Shown in pieces: positions 56,221 to 64,000 of a DNA stretch of 64,000 nt. Location of the stretch: NCBI RefSeq assembly GCF_000278275.1, contig NZ_JH725147.1:2053063-2117062 (forward strand). The letters are read 5' to 3'. The stretch is from Bartonella tamiae Th239. Its GTDB lineage: Bacteria > Pseudomonadota > Alphaproteobacteria > Rhizobiales > Rhizobiaceae. A program made the translations under genes and the position numbers. Under the pieces are notes generated by a model. It did not search any database and was not told where the DNA came from. It saw nothing but the letters and a program-made list of their open reading frames with translations. Numbering within the stretch: position 1 is the first letter of the stretch; each line of letters begins with the position of its first letter.

Positions 56221-56940
56221 TTAACGATAAACAATACCACCATCAGTAATGATAGATTGACCCGTAATATAGTTTGAATCTTCACTTTTTAAAAAAGAAA
56301 CAAAATTAGCGCATCTTCAATCGTTTGTGCACGACCAAGCGCAATACCATCAACAATTTTTTATAGGTTTCACCCTTTTTGGCTCCTGTTGTTACGCTAA
56401 AACGTTCATCAATCTCAACCCACATATCTGTACCAACAATACCAGGGCAATAAACAATAACTGTAATACCTTTTGAGACATATGCCTTAGCAGCCGCTTG
56501 TGTTAAAGCGCGGACTGCAAATTTTAAAGAAGAGTAAACACGAAGCATAGCCATACCGTCTTGCACAGCGATGGAAGAGGCATTAATGATTTTTCCTTTT
56601 TGTTGAAAATTTATAAATTTTTTGCTGCGGCTTAAATTTCCCAAAGCGTACCCTCAACATTAATCTTAAATATACAATCAACCTCTTCTGGAACGACATC
56701 TGATAATGCGTTAACCTGCATAATCCCTGCATTATTAATAATGACATCAAAGCAACCTAAATTTTTTTCAGACTGCAAAAAAATATTATTACGTTTTGAT
56801 ACATCTGAAATTTTATCCGGGTTCATATCTAATAAAGCAATATAAAATCCATCTTTTGCCAAACGCAATGCAATGGCACGTCCAATGCCCTGACTCGCTC
56901 CTGTTATCAATGTGACTTTATTTAACATAAATGACACCAA
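56221..56940 (-). pseudogene. Decayed acetoin-reductase-like short-chain dehydrogenase
   Basis: Remnant of a BudC-like SDR. The start has the intact NAD motif (VTLITGASQGIGRAIALRL) and NNAG (DVIINNAGIMQ). The segment joining them is shortened by ~30 residues compared with family members. The frame shifts near 56640 (after NVEGTLWEI) into KGKIINASSIAVQDG, YSSLKFAVRALTQAAAKAY and CPGIVGTDMW. It shifts again near 56340 to reach GIALGRAQTIED, and once more to finish with FVSFLKSEDSNYITGQ and TDGGIVYR before TAA at 56221. The catalytic YxxxK reads YSSLK, so that part is intact. Three frameshifts plus a deletion make function very unlikely. Sequencing error could explain one shift but hardly all. 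Confidence 0.85.
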
Positions 56941-57072
56941 TTTATCACAGTAATAACTCTGATGTGGGGATAAAATAAATGATATATAATTTTAAATCAA
57001 AATAAAAAAATATACGTCAAAAAGTAAAAATAATAAATATCAATGTTGGCGTATAATAAACCACATTTAAAA

Positions 57073-57108
57073 TTTGTGATAATATTTATCGTAAAATATT
57101 ATCACAAA
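57073..57108. repeat. Perfect 15-bp inverted repeat
   Basis: TTTGTGATAATATTT (57073-57087) and its exact complement (57094-57108) around a six-base loop. No T tract follows on the plus strand. The TGTGATA...TATCACA core resembles a symmetric operator of an FNR/CRP-type regulator in a longer palindrome, or a cruciform-type element. No adjacent intact gene is obviously served. Confidence 0.55.
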
Positions 57109-57310
57109 GAAACTAATTTTAAATATAACCACATTTTTTCTTTGGTATATATTTATAAAACATATCTTTAAAAGACATTCGGTAATTGATTGCACTTTAA
57201 ATTTAAAAAAAAACTTTTCCTAAAATTTTAAGGAACCTTTAAAGAAGTAGTCGTCCAGAAATATTTAAATTTTAAAGTAATCAATTTAAATATAAATTCT
57301 TATTACAAAA

Positions 57311-57335
57311 TCATGCCATCAAATTGGTGGCATGA
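57311..57335 (-). terminator. Hairpin downstream of citrate-type MFS gene
   Basis: TCATGCCA (57311-57318) pairs with TGGCATGA (57328-57335) over a nine-base loop. On the minus strand ATTTTG follows. It lies 30 bases after the MFS stop; terminator likely but with a weak T tract. Confidence 0.6.
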
Positions 57336-57364
57336 AAAATAAATAAACAAATCTATCAATGATT

Positions 57365-58678
57365 TTATAAATCGACCTTATGTGCTTTTGCCAGATGTGC
57401 GCGTACTTGGTAAAGTATGACGACAGCAATAATGCTTAAAAGAGCAATAAATGTTAGCCAAGCACCCGGCATTGCATCAGCCATCCATCGGTTTTCTTCG
57501 CTTAAATGACGTCTGGCAACATTAATAAGCCATGTACAAATAAAAGGCGTAAAACCGCCAAATATGGTTGTTGCCAAACTATAGGCAAGCGAAAACCCTG
57601 TAGCACGAACAGCAGCAGGCATGACTTCTGTAAGTGCCACGACCATTGCACCATTATAGCTACCATAAACAAATGAAAGCCATAACCCAACACTTAACAG
57701 TCTTCCAAAACTTGGATTGGACGCAAGCCACATCATGAGAGGAAAAGCTGTAACAATTGTTGCTAATGTCGCTCCGATTAAAATTGGTTTACGACCAAGT
57801 CGATCACTGACAGCTCCCATGACAGGCAACCATATAAAATTAGATAAACCAATACATGTGGTGATCACAAGACTATCAATATCAGATAATTTTAACTCAA
57901 CGCGTCCAAATGTAGGCATATAGGCTGTAATAAGGTAAAAAGTCCCTGTTGTCATGCCAACCATCATCATACCTAAAACAATAGCAGGATAATCTGAAAA
58001 TATTGATTGAAAGACTTCCCGCATAGACGGACGTGTTTTATTATTTTCAAAAACCTTACTTTCAGTCATTGAACGACGAATGTAAAAAAGAATAGGAACA
58101 ATAAGACAACCGATAAAAAAAGGAATACGCCACCCAAAACTTGCAATAAAATCGACTGAGAAAAATGAATGCATTAAAACACCAAGACCGCTAGCAAATA
58201 TAACGGAAACTTGCTGACTTGCTGATTGCCAGCTCACATAAAAGCCGCGATTGGAACTGTTGGATATTTCAGCAAGATATACAGAAGTCCCCCCCAGTTC
58301 TGCACCAGCAGAAAAGCCTTGTAATAAACGGCTTAAAAGAACGATAATCGGCGCCAGAACTCCAATATAGGCATAGTCAGGTGTAATTGCTAACAGCAAG
58401 GTTCCTGTAGCCATAATTGTTAATGTTAAGAGCAAACCTTTTTTTCTGCCCATTCTATCAGTATAGGCACCCAAAACAAACGCGCCCAATGGACGCATCA
58501 TAAAACCGACCCCAAAAGCGGCAAAGGATTTTAATAATGAAGCGGTTGGATCGTCTGATGGGAAAAAAGCATCGCCAATGTAAGAGGCATAATATCCATA
58601 GACCATAAAATCAAACATTTCCATAAAATTGCCTGAAACAACTCTGAAAATGGTCATGAATTTATTAGATTTTGTCAT
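57365..58678 (-). CDS. MFS metabolite:proton symporter, citrate/tricarballylate type
   Basis: A 437-residue twelve-helix transporter from the ATG at 58678, which has GAGGAG seven to eight bases upstream. The N-terminus (GNFMEMFDFMVYGYYA), the helix 2-3 loop motif GAYTDRMGRKKGLL and helix 4-5 RLLQGFSAGAELGG are typical of the CitA/TcuC/KgtP metabolite:H+ symporter family. The probable substrate is a tri- or dicarboxylate. A two-component system encoded immediately upstream on the same strand is the likely regulator. Confidence 0.9.
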   Translation of the reverse strand: MTKSNKFMTIFRVVSGNFMEMFDFMVYGYYASYIGDAFFPSDDPTASLLKSFAAFGVGFMMRPLGAFVLGAYTDRMGRKKGLLLTLTIMATGTLLLAITPDYAYIGVLAPIIVLLSRLLQGFSAGAELGGTSVYLAEISNSSNRGFYVSWQSASQQVSVIFASGLGVLMHSFFSVDFIASFGWRIPFFIGCLIVPILFYIRRSMTESKVFENNKTRPSMREVFQSIFSDYPAIVLGMMMVGMTTGTFYLITAYMPTFGRVELKLSDIDSLVITTCIGLSNFIWLPVMGAVSDRLGRKPILIGATLATIVTAFPLMMWLASNPSFGRLLSVGLWLSFVYGSYNGAMVVALTEVMPAAVRATGFSLAYSLATTIFGGFTPFICTWLINVARRHLSEENRWMADAMPGAWLTFIALLSIIAVVILYQVRAHLAKAHKVDL

Positions 58679-59041
58679 TCGTAACTCCTCACATATTAGA
58701 GAAATTACATTGCTTATTTCCAATCATTGCACCAGACAAAAGAATGTGTATGCATACAAAATAATGTGAAGTGAAGCATATTATAGTGTTATTTAAAAAT
58801 ATATCATATGACAATGTTTATCTTTTAATGAAAGCGCATATCATTTTCTGTAAAAATTTATGCCACTCAACTTTTTTATAATTTCCCTAAATAAATAATT
58901 ACTGTAATTTATAGTTGATTACTAATTAATTAAAAAATAAAAACATTATATGAATTCATTCTGACACTTATCGTTTTATAAAACAAACAAACTTACTTTT
59001 ATTTTTTTAATGTCGTAAATTCTACTATTGGAATTTTGTAA
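58679..59041. promoter_or_regulatory. Promoter region of citrate-type MFS gene
   Basis: 363 very AT-rich bases between the response regulator stop and the MFS start, no coding frame seen. It holds the perfect 12-bp palindrome TGTATGCATACA at 58747-58758, about 70 bases upstream of the MFS start. This is a candidate binding site for the FixJ-like regulator or a GntR-type repressor. Confidence 0.45.
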
Positions 59042-59665
59042 TTATTTGGAATCGCAATCTCTTTTTTCAAGTTCAATCCCCATACGAATAAGATCAGCAA
59101 ATGATTTTGCCTTCATTTTTTGCATGATGTTTGAACGACGAACTTTAACCGTAATTTCACTGACATTCAATTCAGCTGCGATTTGCTTATTCAGATATCC
59201 TTTAATCAATAAAGCCATAACCGCTTTTTCACCCAAATTGAGAACACTGTATTTTTTATCAATTCGCTCATTATAAGCACGTTGAGTAATACGATCGTGG
59301 CTAATTTCGAGTGCTCGGTGAATTGCTTCAAGAATATCTTGTTCACGAAAAGGCTTTGTTAAAAAATCTACAGCACCACGTTTGATCGCCGTCACTGACA
59401 TAGGAATATCCCCATGACCAGTAATAAAAATAACAGGAATATCAAGACCAATATTTTGCATATGATGATGAAAATCCATACCACTTTGCCCCGGCATACG
59501 CACATCTAAGACAAGGCACGATACCGAAAGCGGCTTATCGGCTTTTACAAAGGTTTCAACATTTTCAAATGTTTCTGTTTGTATATCGACCGATGATAAA
59601 AGATCCACAAGTGCTTCTCGTACGGAATGATCATCGTCAATGATATAAACAATTTTATTGTCCAT
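59042..59665 (-). CDS. FixJ/NarL-type response regulator
   Basis: A 207-residue regulator with an N-terminal receiver (acidic IDDDHSVRE, phospho-Asp in CLVLDVRMPGQSG, Lys in DFLTKPFREQD). A LuxR-type helix-turn-helix (LIKGYLNKQIAAELNVSEITV) follows. The ITGHGDIPMSVTAIKRGA stretch is the FixJ/DctR signature. The start overlaps the kinase stop by 11 bases, so the two are an operon. It is likely to activate the carboxylate transporter gene downstream. Confidence 0.92.
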   Translation of the reverse strand: MDNKIVYIIDDDHSVREALVDLLSSVDIQTETFENVETFVKADKPLSVSCLVLDVRMPGQSGMDFHHHMQNIGLDIPVIFITGHGDIPMSVTAIKRGAVDFLTKPFREQDILEAIHRALEISHDRITQRAYNERIDKKYSVLNLGEKAVMALLIKGYLNKQIAAELNVSEITVKVRRSNIMQKMKAKSFADLIRMGIELEKRDCDSK

Positions 59666-60851
59666 GCAAAATTACCTCAGGTTTTATTGCCAGGGGAAGG
59701 GATATTTCAAAAATCGCACCACCGTGTGGATTGGTTCTTGCGGTTATAACACCTTTATGTGCTTCAACAATTGCACGACATAATGTTAATCCCAATCCTG
59801 TACCTCCTTCACGTTTTGTCCAAAAAGCATCAAAAATATGCTTCAAATCATCATCACTTATTCCAATTCCAGTATCCGTCATGCGTAAATTCGCGCGATT
59901 ATCCAATATAAATGTTTTTACTGTTATAAAACGGTCTGCTGCATGACGTATATTCAAAGCCTCAATGGCATTTAAAAAAAGATTACCTATAACCTGCATG
60001 ATCTGCACACGATCAGCATCGATCAATAGTTTACTCTCACACCGGTTCCAATGCAATTCAATATCATTATGTTCAATCAAAGCTTTTGACAATGCGATTG
60101 TTTCGGCAACAATTTCATTGAAATCGACTATTTCTTTTTTTGTTATTTCATTTTTAGAAAGGCGGCGCACGCGCTCAATTACTTCTGAAGCTCGATGGGC
60201 TTCTTTGCTGATACGTTCAAGCGCCTGCACTGCGCGACCAATATCAGGCTTATCACGCACCAACCAATTGCGGCAAGCATCAGCACTTGCAGTTGTCGCA
60301 GCCAAAGGTTGATTAATTTCATGAGCGATTGATGCGGTCAATTCACCTAAACTTTGAATGCGCGCCATACGTGTCATTTGTTCTGTAGCATTCATGGCAC
60401 GCTTTTCAGACATTTGTGCGCGTATAACAATATAGCTTGTCAGGTAAAGCGCCATAAGAGCGATGATAGTGTTGATCAATCCTTCTTTATAGGCACCATC
60501 TTTTGTTAACAAAAAAGAAGATATCGTAAGAACAGTACATACGACTGATAAAAGGATAATACCGCGTGCAACAAAATAACGCGCACCGATAAGAATCACA
60601 ATAATATAAAAGACTGCTGCCGCTATTTCCAAACGTGATACAGTATCAAATATAAAAATTGTAACCAATATTATGCTTAATAAAAATGCATGTATGATCA
60701 ACCGAATAGTCAGTGTGAAATCCTTAATGTTGTGCTGGATAAAATTAATCAGTTTAAAAAAACCCAAATTCAATAAACCTTTATTAAAAAAGGCATAAAA
60801 ATCAAGTCTAACTTTGTGATGAATATACACTTTCATAAAAGCATATGTCAT
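59655..60851 (-). CDS. Membrane-bound FixL/DctB-like sensor histidine kinase
   Basis: A 398-residue kinase. About four to five hydrophobic helices in residues ~45-145 form a membrane sensor without an obvious periplasmic domain, so it may sense within the membrane or through a transporter. A short coiled coil leads to the H box LGELTASIAHEINQPLAATT. N box NLFLNAIEAL, G1 DTGIGI and G2 GGTGLGLTLCRAIVEAH complete it. This core is that of FixL/DctB kinases. Start uncertain: ATG 60851 or ATG 60836, neither with a good ribosome binding site. Confidence 0.88.
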   Translation of the reverse strand: MTYAFMKVYIHHKVRLDFYAFFNKGLLNLGFFKLINFIQHNIKDFTLTIRLIIHAFLLSIILVTIFIFDTVSRLEIAAAVFYIIVILIGARYFVARGIILLSVVCTVLTISSFLLTKDGAYKEGLINTIIALMALYLTSYIVIRAQMSEKRAMNATEQMTRMARIQSLGELTASIAHEINQPLAATTASADACRNWLVRDKPDIGRAVQALERISKEAHRASEVIERVRRLSKNEITKKEIVDFNEIVAETIALSKALIEHNDIELHWNRCESKLLIDADRVQIMQVIGNLFLNAIEALNIRHAADRFITVKTFILDNRANLRMTDTGIGISDDDLKHIFDAFWTKREGGTGLGLTLCRAIVEAHKGVITARTNPHGGAIFEISLPLAIKPEVILHGQ

Positions 60852-61053
60852 TTAAGGACTTGCAAATAAACTCATTTAATTTCAAAGAACATATCATAAA
60901 AATGATCTGCAATATTACTTTTATAAATCGTTTTTATATCTTTTAATTTTAATCGTTTTGACAAAATAATTTGAAATAAATACTAAAAAGCAGGTCGTAA
61001 ATTTAACCAGTACATAGAAATATAAAGCGTATTTCATAAAGCCAATAAGCAGA

Positions 61054-61224
61054 CTAAGCGTTCTTATGTTCCGTCTTAATTTTTGGATTGTCATAAGAAG
61101 GTTTATTGTTTTCACCTTCAGACGTTTGACGCATAGAACGCATAATCAATACACGCATGACTGTCATAAGCAAAAAGAGACAAACGATCGAAAGTAAAAT
61201 TGTTTCATTGCTAAAAACTGTCAT
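61054..61224 (-). CDS. Small single-span membrane protein divergent from mgtA
   Basis: A 56-residue protein with a clear AAAGGAG site eight bases before the ATG at 61224. A single transmembrane helix occupies about residues 8-28 (ILLSIVCLFLLMTVMRVLI), followed by a polar, Lys/Asn-rich tail likely in the cytoplasm. Not recognised by name. It stands 425 bases from the divergent magnesium transporter gene, so a role as a small regulator of that pump, like MgtR or MgtS in other bacteria, is possible but unproven. Confidence 0.7.
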   Translation of the reverse strand: MTVFSNETILLSIVCLFLLMTVMRVLIMRSMRQTSEGENNKPSYDNPKIKTEHKNA

Positions 61225-61475
61225 TGCATCTCTCCTTTTTGGATACAAATACAAAGAAATCGTGCAGATAAAAAAATGATTTTAAAGCGACATTTCATCT
61301 ACTTAATCATCTAGGACAGTGTATTTAAATGCAATTGTACATAAGAATAGATATTTTATACTAATGTATAACAAGAGTATCAAAGTAGATAATTGTAATT
61401 TTCAATCCCCAATGCGACAAATCGACGTCTTGCAGACAAAATTTAAATTAATTCCATGAAAGCAAGGGGGCTATA
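61225..61475. promoter_or_regulatory. Divergent promoter region of mgtA leader and small membrane protein
   Basis: 251 AT-rich bases that should carry both promoters. No PhoP-box direct repeat is evident by eye. Near the 3' end lies AAGGGGG (61464-61470), a strong ribosome binding site for the leader ORF at 61476. A six-codon mini-ORF (ATG 61456, stop 61474-61476) overlaps that start as TAATG. Confidence 0.4.
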
Positions 61476-61598
61476 ATGGACGATCCATCTAGTATTAAGG
61501 CTGGCGCCACAACTATGTGTAGTCAGCCGTTCAAAATAAAAGACACCAAGAAGACTTTAGGCAGAATAAATAGCGCAGTTATAACGACTTTGAAATAA
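61476..61598 (+). CDS. Putative 40-residue leader peptide upstream of mgtA
   Basis: A short frame starting MDDPSSIKAG and ending AVITTLK, with a strong purine ribosome binding site (AAGGGGG) six bases before the ATG. It ends 51 bases before mgtA and is in the same frame, separated by its TAA. The stop codon falls in the loop of the first of two hairpins, so ribosomes finishing the leader would melt that hairpin. A regulatory leader peptide is plausible, as with mgtL in enterobacteria, but the sequence is unrelated and its translation is unproven. The leader is rich in Thr and Lys and has one CysSer-Gln-Pro segment. Confidence 0.5.
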   Translation: MDDPSSIKAGATTMCSQPFKIKDTKKTLGRINSAVITTLK

Positions 61599-61640
61599 TC
61601 AATCGTCGTTATTCCTGTCGCTGTGTTCGTGCGACAGGAG
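61581..61640 (+). promoter_or_regulatory. Tandem leader hairpins masking the mgtA ribosome binding site
   Basis: Stem A: ATAACGAC (61581-61588) with GTCGTTAT (61605-61612), 16-base loop containing the leader stop codon. Stem B: CCTGTCGC (61614-61621) with GCGACAGG (61631-61638), nine-base loop. The 3' arm of stem B includes the AGGAG ribosome binding site (ACAGGAG, 61634-61640) nine bases before the mgtA ATG. No T tract follows, so this looks like translational rather than transcriptional control. Confidence 0.65.
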
Positions 61641-61649
61641 TTTATTGCC

Positions 61650-64000
61650 ATGAGCAATTCCAACACACCGAACTCATCGGGAATACAGAAAAAAAATACA
61701 CTTTCAATGCGTGTTGTGCGCGAAGCACAAAACAACTTGGAAACAACTTTACTTAATGTAAATGCAAGCTTAGACGGGTTGACGATACCAGAAGCCGCAA
61801 CACGTTTTTCTAATGATGGACCGAACGAAGTGGCTCACGACCGACCACCTCATGCGATTATTCAATTTCTTTTAGCTTTTAAAAATCCATTTATCGGCGT
61901 TTTAGCAATGCTTGCAGTCATTCAGTTTTTTACTGATTTTTGGCTTCCATGGCGTGAAGGCGAAGAAACCGATCTCACAGGCGTTATTATTGTTGTGACG
62001 ATGATACTTATCAGTGGTATTTTACGTTTTTGGCAGGAATATCGTTCTAATAAAGCAGCTGAAGAGCTTAAAGCTATGGTGCGTACAACAGCAACCGTTT
62101 TGCGCCGTGATAATAACAGTTCTGAACCCCGCCAATATGAGATTCCCATGCGTGAATTGGTTTCAGGCGATATTGTTCAGCTTTCTGCAGGTGATATGAT
62201 ACCTGCTGATGTAAGATTAATTGAATCTCGCGATCTTTTTGTATCACAAGCTGTTTTAACTGGTGAATCTTTACCTGTTGAAAAATATGACACTTTAGGT
62301 TCCGTTGCTGAAAAACATGCTGAAACCATAGTAAAAGATCAGCATGATCTTTTAGATTTACCTAATGTATGCCTTATGGGTACCAATGTTGTCAGTGGTA
62401 CAGCACGCGCATTAGTCGTTTCAACAGGACCACGCACCTATTTTGGTTCACTGGCTAAATCAATTGTTGGCACACGGGCTCAAACATCGTTCGATCGCGG
62501 TGTAAATTCCGTTAGCTGGCTTCTTATCCGTTTCATGCTTGTTATGGTTCCTATTGTTTTCTTAATCAACGGCTTAACAAAAGGTGACTGGCTCGAAGCG
62601 TTTTTATTTGCGGTTGCCGTAGCTGTGGGCTTAACACCAGAAATGCTTCCTCTTATCGTTTCAACGAACCTTGCAAAAGGCGCGGTTTCGATGGCACGTC
62701 ACAAAGTAGTTGTCAAACGGCTTAACGCAATTCAGAATTTTGGTGCAATGGATATTTTATGCACTGATAAAACAGGAACTTTAACTCAAGATAAAATCAT
62801 TCTAGAACATCACGTTGATTTTGAAGGAAAACCCAATAATTATGTTTTCGAGCTTGCATGGCTTAATTCCTTCCATCAAAGTGGCATGCGCAATCTTATG
62901 GATCAGGCGGTCGTTCATTTTGGCGAACGTTTTAAACATAACACAGCTATTCGTGCTTATCGCAAAATCGATGAAATTCCTTTTGATTTTCAACGTCGTC
63001 GTCTTTCAATTGTTCTTGAGGGAACAGACAACCAACACCTTCTCGTTTGTAAAGGGGCGGTTGAAGAAATGCTTTCAGTTTCTACCAGTGTCCGTGAAGG
63101 CGATAAGGTTCATAAACTTGATGCACAATCTCGCAAAAAACTTTTGGAATTATCACAGCACTATAATGAAGATGGTTTCCGTGTTCTCATTGTAGCGTCA
63201 CGTATTATCGCAAACGATGAAAAGTCAGAGCTTTACAATGCGAGCTTTGAAAAAGAACTTATTGTTGAAGGCTTTCTCACCTTTCTTGATCCACCAAAAG
63301 AAACAGCACGTTCAGCGATCTCTGTGCTTCGTGATAATGGCGTATCTGTTAAAGTTCTCACTGGTGATAACCAAATTGTAACAGCAAAAGTATGTCGCGA
63401 AGTGGGTCTTGAACCAGGTGAAGCACTTTTGGGTCGTGATGTTGAGGCAATGACCGACCAACAATTGCAATATGAAGTTGAAAAGCGTACGGTTTTTGCC
63501 AAACTTTCTCCATTACAAAAGTCAAAAGTGCTTAAAGCTTTACAAGCTAATGGACACACCGTTGGTTTCCTTGGAGATGGTATTAATGACGCTCCAGCAT
63601 TGCGTGATGCTGACGTTGGTATTTCCGTTGATAGTGGTGCTGATATTGCTAAAGAATCTGCTGATATCATCTTGTTAGAAAAAAGCTTGATGGTACTTGA
63701 AGAAGGCGTCATTAAAGGCCGCGAAACATTCGGTAATATTATGAAATATCTAAATATGACAGCCAGTTCTAACTTCGGTAATGTTTTTTCGGTTCTTGTG
63801 GCAAGTGCATTCATTCCGTTTTTGCCAATGTTAGCCATTCACCTCCTCTTACAAAACTTGCTTTATGATATTTCTTGTTTGTCCATTCCTTGGGATAAAA
63901 TGGATAAAGAATTTCTTGCAAAACCCCGTAAATGGAGTGCACGCAATATCGGTCGATTCATGATTTATATTGGACCAACTTCATCAATCTACGATATGAC
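61650..64000 (+). CDS. mgtA: Magnesium-translocating P-type ATPase MgtA/MgtB (partial, runs off window)
   Basis: P3B-type ATPase that imports magnesium across the inner membrane. About 783 codons are present; the family has ~900, so the last helices are missing at the window edge. The N-terminal region (RVVREAQNNLETTLLNVNAS) is followed by transmembrane helices, the actuator motif LTGESLPVEK, and the ion-binding helix motif GLTPEMLPLI. The phosphorylation site is Asp373 in DKTGTLT, the nucleotide region has FDFQRRRLS and KGAVEEM, and the hinge is GDGINDAPALRDADVG. The MgtA/B-specific NFGAMDILCTDK context supports magnesium rather than calcium. Translation starts behind an AGGAG buried in a hairpin, and a leader ORF precedes it. 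Confidence 0.95.
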   Translation, partial: MSNSNTPNSSGIQKKNTLSMRVVREAQNNLETTLLNVNASLDGLTIPEAATRFSNDGPNEVAHDRPPHAIIQFLLAFKNPFIGVLAMLAVIQFFTDFWLPWREGEETDLTGVIIVVTMILISGILRFWQEYRSNKAAEELKAMVRTTATVLRRDNNSSEPRQYEIPMRELVSGDIVQLSAGDMIPADVRLIESRDLFVSQAVLTGESLPVEKYDTLGSVAEKHAETIVKDQHDLLDLPNVCLMGTNVVSGTARALVVSTGPRTYFGSLAKSIVGTRAQTSFDRGVNSVSWLLIRFMLVMVPIVFLINGLTKGDWLEAFLFAVAVAVGLTPEMLPLIVSTNLAKGAVSMARHKVVVKRLNAIQNFGAMDILCTDKTGTLTQDKIILEHHVDFEGKPNNYVFELAWLNSFHQSGMRNLMDQAVVHFGERFKHNTAIRAYRKIDEIPFDFQRRRLSIVLEGTDNQHLLVCKGAVEEMLSVSTSVREGDKVHKLDAQSRKKLLELSQHYNEDGFRVLIVASRIIANDEKSELYNASFEKELIVEGFLTFLDPPKETARSAISVLRDNGVSVKVLTGDNQIVTAKVCREVGLEPGEALLGRDVEAMTDQQLQYEVEKRTVFAKLSPLQKSKVLKALQANGHTVGFLGDGINDAPALRDADVGISVDSGADIAKESADIILLEKSLMVLEEGVIKGRETFGNIMKYLNMTASSNFGNVFSVLVASAFIPFLPMLAIHLLLQNLLYDISCLSIPWDKMDKEFLAKPRKWSARNIGRFMIYIGPTSSIYDM

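Larger units (their letters stand above)
56941..57364. other. AT-rich intergenic region with inverted repeats, no gene seen
   Basis: 424 bases between the SDR pseudogene and the MFS stop. It is strongly AT-rich with no plausible coding frame. It holds a perfect 15-bp inverted repeat (57073-57108) and a hairpin near the MFS stop (57311-57335). It may be former coding or regulatory sequence decaying together with the pseudogene. Confidence 0.5.

Overview
The window reads as chromosomal DNA of an AT-rich alphaproteobacterium. I infer Hyphomicrobiales (Rhizobiales), possibly near Bartonellaceae. The hints are a rhizobial-type large single-span membrane protein, a rhizobial-type phosphonate monoester hydrolase, a FixL/FixJ-like regulator pair, a DctB-like histidine-kinase core, and many tightly overlapping operons. 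This placement rests on protein family resemblance only. I saw no rRNA, tRNA, CRISPR array, transposase or phage gene.

Layout. 1-2.2 kb: a large-subunit catalase (katE). 2.3-23.8 kb, minus strand: a type I secretion and giant adhesin locus. It runs from a 4052-residue Ig-repeat/FG-GAP adhesin, through an embedded flavin-dependent halogenase homologue, a TolC-family lipoprotein, the secretion ATPase and the membrane fusion protein, to a large single-span protein of unknown role. 24.4-33.8 kb: an unfamiliar set of biosynthesis-like genes (class III aminotransferase, GNAT/FemAB-like protein, arginase-fold protein, HAD phosphatase, alpha/beta hydrolase, two SMR-like membrane proteins, DegT-type PLP enzyme). 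It is interrupted by a divergent RstBA-like two-component system. 33.9-34.2 kb: a secreted PepSY-type protein. 34.3-41.4 kb: a Dpp/Opp-type importer behind a formylglycine phosphonate monoester hydrolase/sulfatase; upstream lie two copies of a Pho-box-like octamer exactly 22 bp apart. 41.6-48.3 kb: an operon for four-carbon sugar acids (L-threonate and D-erythronate): ltnD, otnK, otnI, a DeoR-type regulator, denD, otnC and an MFS uptake protein.

48.6-56.1 kb: a TctDE-like response regulator and kinase flanking a binding protein in one translationally coupled operon. Opposite it is an ABC importer (binding protein, fused permease, ATPase) whose binding protein is a paralogue of the one in the regulatory operon. 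This suggests a solute-sensing three-component system controlling a neighbouring importer. 56.2-56.9 kb: a decayed acetoin-reductase-like SDR pseudogene. 57.4-60.9 kb: a citrate/tricarballylate-type MFS symporter with its own kinase and FixJ-like regulator. 61.0-64.0 kb: a 56-residue membrane protein divergent from mgtA, which runs off the window end. The mgtA leader holds a 40-codon ORF followed by two hairpins, the second of which covers the mgtA ribosome binding site.

Most interesting to follow up: (1) the halogenase inside the adhesin secretion operon; (2) the aminotransferase/GNAT/arginase-fold ... SMR/SMR/DegT locus; (3) the mgtA leader ORF with a sequestering hairpin; (4) the Pho-box-linked hydrolase/importer; (5) the regulator/binding-protein/kinase operon beside its paralogous importer.
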